DNA of 10,506 nucleotides from Tepidisphaeraceae bacterium (GTDB lineage: Bacteria; Planctomycetota; Phycisphaerae; Tepidisphaerales; Tepidisphaeraceae): NCBI GenBank assembly GCA_025450555.1, contig JANWHF010000070.1, positions 1 to 10,506 on the forward strand, given 5' to 3'. A program made the translations under genes and the position numbers. Positions 4,933 through 10,506 of this stretch are shown here, one piece after another. Under the pieces are notes generated by a model. That model was not told the origin of the DNA, did not search any database, and worked only from the letters and a program-made list of their open reading frames with translations. Each line of letters begins with the position of its first letter. The first letter of the stretch is position 1.

Positions 4933-7659
4933 CTATTTCCCCGCATCGAAGGAAACGCGCACGTGAGCGGGGCCATGTAGTTGGAGAATTAGCCGCCCCT
5001 TCTGTTCGTTGTACCCATTCGGTGCGGCCAGCGCCATCGGACGCCCGTCAATTAAAACCTTCGGCTCGCTCATCAGGCCCGATAGCAGGATGAAATAGGG
5101 CTTTGAAGTCCAACTCTGCACCGCAAACGAGATTTGCCCGCGCTGCTCATTTGGAGAGGTGATGGCGCCAGGAACATGTAGCATCACACTGGCTTTACGG
5201 AAGCAATGAAAATCATAAAGCGGCGTCGCACCAAACAGTCGGACGGCATCCGCCTGCACGGTGGCGGGATTAATTGCCGGATCATTTCGCGACTGCGAAT
5301 TCAGATTGAATGAATCGGGAAGCAGGCCAACGCGAGCTTTGTCGGAACCAATCGGGAAAGTCTGTTGAATTCCTGAAGCGCTGATGCCGTCGGCAAGCTG
5401 CTTCCAGATTGAATCCGAATCATATCGTTGCAATCGATAGAGCGCATCGGCATAAACCAGCGCACACCATTGCACCGGCTTGCCCATCCAGTTGGGTGCC
5501 TGCCAATGCGTCGCGCCAAAGACCGGCGGGCTCGAATAGGGACCGACCGGCCTGGCGACATCGTCATCAAACTGCGGGTCGGTCAGATAGATAAAGGGCA
5601 GCCCCGTCCAAGCCCAGTCGATTGCGCGATCCAGCAAATCCTTCTCACCCGTCAATTCATAACCGAGCGTATAGGCGCGCACGAGATAAGCCGACGCGAG
5701 AATATCAGGCGTGTGCAGCGGAACTTCCCAGGTCTGCGCCCCGCGCGGCACCGAATGGTCGAACTTGTTCATCGCATGCAGCAGGCGAATACCCTGGTTG
5801 ATCAAATCGCGATCACCGCTGACAGCTCCGCATTGCAGCACCATCGCGACGTGCTGCGCGGTGAGGCCATTGGAATCTTTGGCAAAATGTGTCCTGCCCA
5901 AGTCTTCGCCGCCGGGATTCGGGTGATACAGCAATGTTCCATCCGGCTCGAAGCGAGAAAGCAACGCTCGCCCCTGTGCGGCCGCGACATCGGCATTCTC
6001 ATCGACTTGGCCAAAAATCAGGGATTGAGCTGGGATGTGCACGTGCCCTACCGCCGCTGAATCAAAAGCGTTTGGCGGAACTGCGCCGATCGCGCCTTGC
6101 GCCGCATCCCGAAGACGCTGGGCCAGGGGGCTGTTTTTTAAACGCTCGGCTAGCCAGAGCTCATCCATCGCGGCGTCGGCTGCCGGATGCGGGTCAAAAT
6201 TTCCGGGAAACGCATGACGATATTTATCGCCCTCGCGGATCTTTGAATCGAGCCAGCCCGTAGCAACAGTGCGGAGATAGTCGCCAAGATTCACCTTGGG
6301 CTGCGGCGGCAGGCCTTTCATATCGATATACTTTTTGATTGCATCTACGACCGATGCGCCTTTGCCCGCAATAATTGTCGCCTTGAGATGAATGGGCTGA
6401 TTGGCCGCAAGTAATGTTGGCTGCCGCGGAAGCAGGTCACCTTGCATTCGATTCAATCCGTTGGCTCCAGGATAAATCAGCCCCATGAGATGGCCGCCCG
6501 AATGGAATTGCCGATCGGGGGAATCGAACAGCGCTGCCACGTCATTCGATGGCTCCCAAATCAGCCCCACATATTGCCTGCCGGCACAGACACACATCAT
6601 CGGGAAAGTGATCTTCTGCGAATCGGGAACCTGGCGGCGCGCGCCGGGGCCGATGATGTCGGCTTCGCTGCTGCTGGGCTCACTGTCCAGATATTCCAGG
6701 CCAGGAAGCAGCGCCTGCGTTTTTGATTCTCCAAACGAGCTTGTGCCCGGCAAGATTCCCAGCAGCGGCAGGAAAAGGACCTGTCGGTCCTGATCGACTT
6801 GACACGTGACATCGATGTCGATCGCGCCAGGCGTGCTTGCCGGGCTATAGGTGCGCGTGATGCGCCAATGAGCCTGTCCATCTGGCAAATCGGTAATTTC
6901 CCGCACGCTATGAGCCGATCGGCTCACGCTCGAATGCGTCGCGCTATCCACGTGCAGCCAGACGATCTTTTCATCGGCTTCGTAGCCGATCAGGAACTTG
7001 TTCAAGCCGATCGCGATGGGCTGGTGATTCACTTCGACTTCAAAACCCATCGGAGAATGAATGTCGTGGCGAAGTTGCAGGGAGCCATTGGTAACGATCT
7101 GCGCTCCATCACGAAGATCCGGCGGCGTCGGTTTGGGCCATTGCGGCGGCACATAGATCTTGCGTGCCTCCACCCGCAGGCTGGCGAGGATGCAGGTGCC
7201 ATGATCGCCAGGCGGATCGAAGCGCAGCCGATAATTCTTTCCCAGCGCCGGCAGATCGAGTTTTGATTCCACCCACTTTCCTGCCGGCACGTCAAAACGA
7301 ACCGAAGCCTCTTCGGTTGCGCCACGCGAAAAATAAAAGAGCTGCGCGCTCCCTCCGGCTTCGGATTTAAGCCGCATCGAAACTCGCAATGGAACATTGG
7401 GCGGATAATCGCGCCGTGGGCCGATCAGATAGGGGTCTTCTCCATTGATGGTGACGATCAACCCTTGTGCATCCGCCCGGCTGGAAGAAATATCATGTGC
7501 CGGTCGCCAGGTGGCAGCTTCGCGCGCATTGGTAAAATCGAATGTTGCGATCGGCGCCGATTGCGCGGGCAATTGAACACCAGACAACAATATCAATGCG
7601 ATTGGAATGGAAAGGCAAAATTGTGGTGGCCCCATGCGGTTGGTAGTGCGGGCGACCAA
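4933..7659 (-). CDS. large secreted protein, possible alpha/alpha-toroid carbohydrate-active enzyme, family not recognised
   Basis: The 908-residue product is exported: hydrophobic residues at about 14-29 are followed by an Ala/Gln/Ser cleavage region near LPAQSAP (30-36). Residues about 37-165 read as a beta-sandwich like the carbohydrate-binding modules of glycosidases (ATFDFTNAREAATW, later YRLRFDPPGDHG). About 185-430 looks beta-rich. About 455-760 is helical, with Trp- and acid-rich stretches such as MDELWLAERLKN (498-509), WEVPLHTPDILASAYLVRAY (644-663) and AIDWAWTGLPFIYLTD (679-694), reminiscent of six-hairpin glycosidase or polysaccharide-lyase toroids. A C-terminal beta domain closes it. 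I cannot name the family or active site. The start is TTG at 7659: the alternative ATG at 7635 would remove both N-terminal arginines and leave a signal peptide without positive charge. Neither start has a good Shine-Dalgarno. It lies 42 bases after the nitrilase gene, so co-transcription is likely. Confidence 0.8.
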   Translation of the reverse strand: MVARTTNRMGPPQFCLSIPIALILLSGVQLPAQSAPIATFDFTNAREAATWRPAHDISSSRADAQGLIVTINGEDPYLIGPRRDYPPNVPLRVSMRLKSEAGGSAQLFYFSRGATEEASVRFDVPAGKWVESKLDLPALGKNYRLRFDPPGDHGTCILASLRVEARKIYVPPQWPKPTPPDLRDGAQIVTNGSLQLRHDIHSPMGFEVEVNHQPIAIGLNKFLIGYEADEKIVWLHVDSATHSSVSRSAHSVREITDLPDGQAHWRITRTYSPASTPGAIDIDVTCQVDQDRQVLFLPLLGILPGTSSFGESKTQALLPGLEYLDSEPSSSEADIIGPGARRQVPDSQKITFPMMCVCAGRQYVGLIWEPSNDVAALFDSPDRQFHSGGHLMGLIYPGANGLNRMQGDLLPRQPTLLAANQPIHLKATIIAGKGASVVDAIKKYIDMKGLPPQPKVNLGDYLRTVATGWLDSKIREGDKYRHAFPGNFDPHPAADAAMDELWLAERLKNSPLAQRLRDAAQGAIGAVPPNAFDSAAVGHVHIPAQSLIFGQVDENADVAAAQGRALLSRFEPDGTLLYHPNPGGEDLGRTHFAKDSNGLTAQHVAMVLQCGAVSGDRDLINQGIRLLHAMNKFDHSVPRGAQTWEVPLHTPDILASAYLVRAYTLGYELTGEKDLLDRAIDWAWTGLPFIYLTDPQFDDDVARPVGPYSSPPVFGATHWQAPNWMGKPVQWCALVYADALYRLQRYDSDSIWKQLADGISASGIQQTFPIGSDKARVGLLPDSFNLNSQSRNDPAINPATVQADAVRLFGATPLYDFHCFRKASVMLHVPGAITSPNEQRGQISFAVQSWTSKPYFILLSGLMSEPKVLIDGRPMALAAPNGYNEQKGRLILQLHGPAHVRVSFDAGK

Positions 7660-7680
7660 TCACCGTTGATGGGAAGAAGC

Positions 7681-7700
7681 CCGCGTTCCGAACGGCGCGG
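7681..7700 (-). other. stem-loop between nitrilase gene and large secreted-protein gene
   Basis: Immediately after the nitrilase stop, CCG plus CGTT pair with AACG plus CGG around a CCG loop, with a three-base asymmetric bulge. On the minus strand GCTTCTTCCC follows, which is pyrimidine-rich but not a T-run. It could be a weak or partial terminator, or an RNA-processing element that sets the relative expression of the two genes. Confidence 0.3.
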
Positions 7701-7701
7701 C

Positions 7702-8481
7702 CTAGACTTTCCCAAGGAACTCCGGCCGAAGGTCGGCGAGGAATGGCAGGTCGCGGCGGTATTCGTTCAATGCATCGAGGCACAACGATGCGGTGATGAT
7801 TCCTTCGCGGGGGCCGGCGTCGGCGATGATGCCGCCACGAGGGCCGATAATCTGGCTACCGCCTGCATAAGAAAAGGAGGGATCTGTGCCGCAGCGGTTC
7901 ACGCCGATCATGTAGGCCTGGTTTTCGATGGCGCGGGCGCGAAGGAGCGTCGTCCAATGTTCCTGGCGGGCCACGGGCCAGTTGGCGATATCGATTAGCA
8001 CCTGAGCGCCGCGATGGGTCGCAGCTCGGAAGACTTCGGGGAAGCGAAGGTCATAGCAGACAAACGGCGCGACCTTAAACCCCTGCCAGTCGAATATCAG
8101 CAATTGCTGTCCGGCTGCGTAGTTCGCTGATTCGCCGCCGGGGGTGAAGGGGTGGATCTTCTGATAGCGAAGGAGTTTCCCATCGGGCAAATAGACCGCT
8201 GCTTCGTTGACTGGCTTGCCATTCTGTTGGCGTGAGACGACGCCGGCGACGACGCAGACCTTGCGATCGCGAGACAACGCGATGAGAAACTCATTCGTAA
8301 TGGAAATGGACGATCCTGAGGTTTGCTCCACGTCCATGCTGAAGCCGGTGGCAAACATTTCGGGCAGGACCAGCATCCCGCCTTCGGGAATGTGGGCGCG
8401 CTCAAGCAGTCGGCGGACCTTTTCGATATTGGCGGCCGGATCGTGCCAGACGATGTCGAGTTGGAGGGCGAGGACGTTCAT
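7702..8481 (-). CDS. omega-amidase-type nitrilase (YafV/Nit2-like carbon-nitrogen hydrolase)
   Basis: The 259-residue product is a nitrilase-superfamily amidase with the full catalytic triad: Glu41 in LPEMFATGFSMD, Lys108 in YQKIHPF, and Cys142 in PFVCYDLRFPEVFR. The phrase LPEMFxTGFSM and the IANWP segment (165-169) resemble the YafV/Nit2 omega-amidases, which hydrolyse 2-oxoglutaramate or 2-oxosuccinamate to the dicarboxylate and ammonia in the cytoplasm. The aminotransferase gene 76 bases upstream would supply such a substrate. The start is the ATG at 8481, where the family N-terminus MNVLALQLDI begins; an upstream TTG would add 14 unlikely residues. No Shine-Dalgarno is visible. Another small amide substrate cannot be excluded, but the family plus neighbour make omega-amidase the best call. 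Confidence 0.88.
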   Translation of the reverse strand: MNVLALQLDIVWHDPAANIEKVRRLLERAHIPEGGMLVLPEMFATGFSMDVEQTSGSSISITNEFLIALSRDRKVCVVAGVVSRQQNGKPVNEAAVYLPDGKLLRYQKIHPFTPGGESANYAAGQQLLIFDWQGFKVAPFVCYDLRFPEVFRAATHRGAQVLIDIANWPVARQEHWTTLLRARAIENQAYMIGVNRCGTDPSFSYAGGSQIIGPRGGIIADAGPREGIITASLCLDALNEYRRDLPFLADLRPEFLGKV

Positions 8482-8514
8482 GAATTTGCAAATCAAAATT
8501 GAAGAGCGGCCAAC

Positions 8515-8537
8515 GGCTCGCAAGCGAGCCCGCTAAA
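8515..8537 (-). repeat. TTTAGC-headed hairpin between aminotransferase and nitrilase genes
   Basis: On the minus strand TTTAGCG is followed by a perfect 6-base stem GGCTCG-CTTG-CGAGCC, extendable to 7 pairs. It begins like the elements at 2069 and 2210 (TTTAGC, then a GC hairpin), although the stem sequence differs. No T-run follows, so it is not a standard terminator. It may be a related dispersed palindrome, or an RNA structure affecting the downstream amidase message. Confidence 0.45.
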
Positions 8538-8557
8538 CGTGGCAACCGCGGTTTATT

Positions 8558-9739
8558 TTACACCAGTGCCCGCAATCCTTTAATCAATCGACCCATTCCT
8601 TCAGCGACCGTGTCTTTGGAAAGAGCTCCGTATGCGATACGAACAGCGCAATTGTCGCGAATGCCAAAGGCGCTGCCGGGGATGACGGCGACCCCGAACT
8701 CGCGCACGAGGCGCTGGACGATTTCCATGGGCTCCAGGCGCGTGTGAATGCGCGGGAGAAAATAAAACGCCCCTTCCGCAGAGGGCAAGGTGATTCGATC
8801 GCCCAATGATTCGAGTTCTGTCTTCACCATGTCACGCACGTCGGCCAGTTCAGCGACATGCCGGCGGCAAAATTCTGGCCCCGCGGACACAGCACCGACC
8901 GCTGCATATTGGCAGATCACCGGCGGGCAGATCAGCAGCGTATCTTGGATCTTCTTGACAGCATCCAGGAGGTGATCGGGAAAAACCATGTACCCGATTC
9001 GCCAGCTCGCAAAGCCATGGGATTTGGAGAGCGAGAAGAGAGAAATCGTGTGCGGAGTGCTGCCCTCCATCGATGCCGGCGAAAAATGGTGGGCATTCCC
9101 GTAGGTGAAATATTCGTAGGCTTCGTCGTGAATGTGATAGACACCGGCCGATTTGCACAACTCGTTCACCTTCCGAATCGCTGACTCTGGATACACGGCA
9201 CCGGTCGGATTATTGGGTGAAATCGTGACGACGGCTCGCGTGCGGGGCGTGATCGCGGCTGCAATCAAATCCGGCTGAAGCTGATAGGCCTGGTCGGTCG
9301 GCACACAAACGGCCTTGCAGCCGGCCATTTCGATCGCCATCTCATGGTTGAAATAGTAAGGCGTCTGGAGAATGACCTCATCGCCGACGTTGGCGACCGC
9401 GAGGAGGGCATTCATGAAGGCCATGTTGCCGCCGGCGGTGACGACGAGGGAATTACCGTGACCAACGCGAATGCCATTTTCCGCCAACAGTTTCTGAGTG
9501 AGGCTTTCCAGTAATTCCGGGACTCCACCAACGAGCTTGTACTTGTGATTGACTGGATCGGCAAAGAAACGATCAATCGCCTCGCGCGCCTGCGCCGGCG
9601 GTCCGTAATGCACGACGCCCTGCCCCAGCGAAATCGTTCCCGGATGCTGGCGGATCAACTCCCCCACCACCGGAATCACCGGCGATTGCACTCGCTCCAT
9701 CCGCAGCGATTGACTAAAGGTTTCGCCTCGATCGTGCAT
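8558..9739 (-). CDS. PLP-dependent class I/II aminotransferase
   Basis: The 393-residue product is a fold-type I aminotransferase. Visible landmarks: SLGQGVVHYGPP (37-48), the phosphate-binding TAGGNMAF (101-108), SPNNPTG (174-180), Asp205 in HDEAYEY (pairs with the PLP pyridine nitrogen), the Schiff-base lysine Lys239 in SLSKSHGFASWRIGY with Arg247, and Arg367 in VRIAYG (substrate carboxylate). The opening ERVQSPVIPVVGELI...PGTISLGQGVV resembles a group of cyanobacterial-type aminotransferases. With the amidase next in the run, a glutamine:2-oxo-acid transaminase of the glutamine transaminase K/methionine-salvage kind is plausible; the substrate is inference. The start is ATG at 9739, giving a normal family length. 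An upstream in-frame GTG at 9904 would add 55 residues of non-coding character. A weak AAGG sits just before the ATG. Confidence 0.9.
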   Translation of the reverse strand: MHDRGETFSQSLRMERVQSPVIPVVGELIRQHPGTISLGQGVVHYGPPAQAREAIDRFFADPVNHKYKLVGGVPELLESLTQKLLAENGIRVGHGNSLVVTAGGNMAFMNALLAVANVGDEVILQTPYYFNHEMAIEMAGCKAVCVPTDQAYQLQPDLIAAAITPRTRAVVTISPNNPTGAVYPESAIRKVNELCKSAGVYHIHDEAYEYFTYGNAHHFSPASMEGSTPHTISLFSLSKSHGFASWRIGYMVFPDHLLDAVKKIQDTLLICPPVICQYAAVGAVSAGPEFCRRHVAELADVRDMVKTELESLGDRITLPSAEGAFYFLPRIHTRLEPMEIVQRLVREFGVAVIPGSAFGIRDNCAVRIAYGALSKDTVAEGMGRLIKGLRALV

Positions 9740-9914
9740 GGCCTTAGCATATCCGAAGGATGGCAGACAACGGAAATCCAGTCGAATACACCTCGCGCCA
9801 TGACGCCCTTTTTTGGGTAGCGTCGCTCCCGCAGAGGCGCGAGTGGAGCTAGACTGAAAGAGCCGCGCACGAAGTAAGCGGATTGGCTCTTTTCGATCAT
9901 CCACTCGGTGCTCG
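9740..9914 (-). other. 175-base spacer between esterase and aminotransferase genes
   Basis: This gap is long for an operon of this spacing, so a new transcript may begin here. On the minus strand TATGCT (4 of 6 matches to a -10 box) lies six bases before the aminotransferase ATG, without a convincing -35. A GC inverted repeat, GGG(T)AGC-GTC-GCTCCC at about 9817-9832, is flanked by six A residues on the minus strand, so it is not a minus-strand terminator. Nothing else stands out. Confidence 0.3.
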
Positions 9915-10506
9915 TCATTGCCCTTTGGCGCTTTGCTCGTTCAGCAACCCGCGATTACTCATCCATTCCAGCATCCGCTGCGGCCAGGTCGAGCAGGGAT
10001 TTTTACTTGGCTTCATTCCAAATCCATGCCCGCCGGCGGCATAGATGTGAAGCTCTGCCGGAACCTTGGCGTGCTTGAGTGCAAGATAGAGATAGACGCT
10101 GTTCTCGGAATTCACCGGATCATTGTCCGCCTGCACGATGAACATGGGCGGCGTGTTGGCCGACACGCGAATCTCCGGCGAAAGATCTGCCGTCCCGCGC
10201 TTGATCACGCCGCCTGGATAAATCGGCACGGCAAAATCCGGGCGGATGTCCTGCTTGTCGATTTCGTCGATAGGCGGATAGGCGCGCTTGTCGAAATTGG
10301 TGGAAGTGGCAGCGGCAAGATGACCCCCCGCGGAAAAACCAAGGATGCCGACGCGATGCGGGTCGATCTGCCACTCAGTTGCCTTGGAGCGAACAATCGA
10401 CATCGTGCGCTGCGCATCCTGCAATCCCGGAAGATAGCGAGGCGTCCCCTTTGGCGCCGGCACGCGATATTTCAGAACGATGCCGGTGATGCCCTGCGAT
10501 GCCAGC
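9915..10506 (-). CDS. alpha/beta-hydrolase, acetyl-xylan-esterase/BD-FAE-like (N-terminus beyond window)
   Basis: The frame is open to the right edge, so the N-terminus is missing. The visible part begins LASQGITGIVLKYRVPAPKG, the usual strand and loop before the nucleophile elbow in bacterial esterases related to the bifunctional feruloyl/acetyl-xylan esterases. The catalytic Ser is in GFSAGGHLAA (codon 10332-10334), the Asp is probably the second one of QADNDPVN, and the His is in AAGGHGFGM, so the triad is complete. It ends with a short hydrophilic tail at a TGA. Planctomycetes carry many secreted esterases of this kind that remove acyl groups from plant polysaccharides. Whether this one is secreted cannot be seen. 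It is the first visible gene of the minus-strand run. Confidence 0.9.
   Translation of the reverse strand, partial: LASQGITGIVLKYRVPAPKGTPRYLPGLQDAQRTMSIVRSKATEWQIDPHRVGILGFSAGGHLAAATSTNFDKRAYPPIDEIDKQDIRPDFAVPIYPGGVIKRGTADLSPEIRVSANTPPMFIVQADNDPVNSENSVYLYLALKHAKVPAELHIYAAGGHGFGMKPSKNPCSTWPQRMLEWMSNRGLLNEQSAKGQ

Noticed and set aside
4923..4933. An 11-base string CAGATGCACTC shared with 2163-2173 near two gene ends.
   Set aside because: In about 10.5 kb several 11-base coincidences are expected by chance, and the flanking bases do not match.
9817..9832. GC inverted repeat in the esterase-aminotransferase gap as an intrinsic terminator.
   Set aside because: The stem has a bulge, and on the transcribed minus strand it is followed by six A residues rather than a T-run.
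9740..9904. N-terminal extension of the aminotransferase by 55 residues from a GTG start.
   Set aside because: The extension is Arg/Ser-rich, resembles non-coding sequence, and would make the protein longer than the family norm.

Overview
This is a GC-rich bacterial chromosome segment that most resembles Planctomycetota, perhaps the Phycisphaerae/Tepidisphaeraceae side. The case rests on gene content: a membrane-anchored caspase-like protein with an EF-hand loop, a secreted prenyltransferase/squalene-cyclase-type toroid protein without the cyclase motif, an acetyl-xylan-esterase-like hydrolase, a very large secreted protein of no recognised family, and short palindromic intergenic elements. 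No marker gene fixes the lineage, so the assignment is inference.

Layout. The left edge may hold the last 17 codons of a plus-strand gene, running tail to tail into hisH (minus strand), the glutaminase subunit of imidazole-glycerol-phosphate synthase. hisH starts divergently from a secreted alpha/alpha-toroid protein (793-2010, plus), which has a perfect Shine-Dalgarno. Then comes a 237-base gap between convergent genes, holding a stem-loop and two inverted copies of a palindromic element. From 2248 to the right edge every gene is on the minus strand. In transcription order they are: a truncated alpha/beta-hydrolase (esterase), a class I aminotransferase, an omega-amidase-type nitrilase, a 908-residue secreted protein, a quinone-oxidoreductase-like MDR protein, and the caspase-like protein.

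Functional links. The clearest is the aminotransferase followed by the omega-amidase, 76 bases apart. Together they fit the glutamine transaminase/omega-amidase route, in which glutamine donates its amino group to a 2-oxo acid and the resulting 2-oxoglutaramate is hydrolysed to 2-oxoglutarate and ammonia. The esterase and the large secreted protein could both act on extracellular polysaccharide, but that is a guess. The oxidoreductase and caspase-like genes are co-directional without an evident shared pathway.

I see no rRNA, tRNA, CRISPR array, transposase, phage gene or recognisable defence system. The most interesting items are the caspase-like/EF-hand protein, the unassigned 908-residue protein, and the covarying inverted palindromic elements. 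No clearly new multi-gene system is evident.
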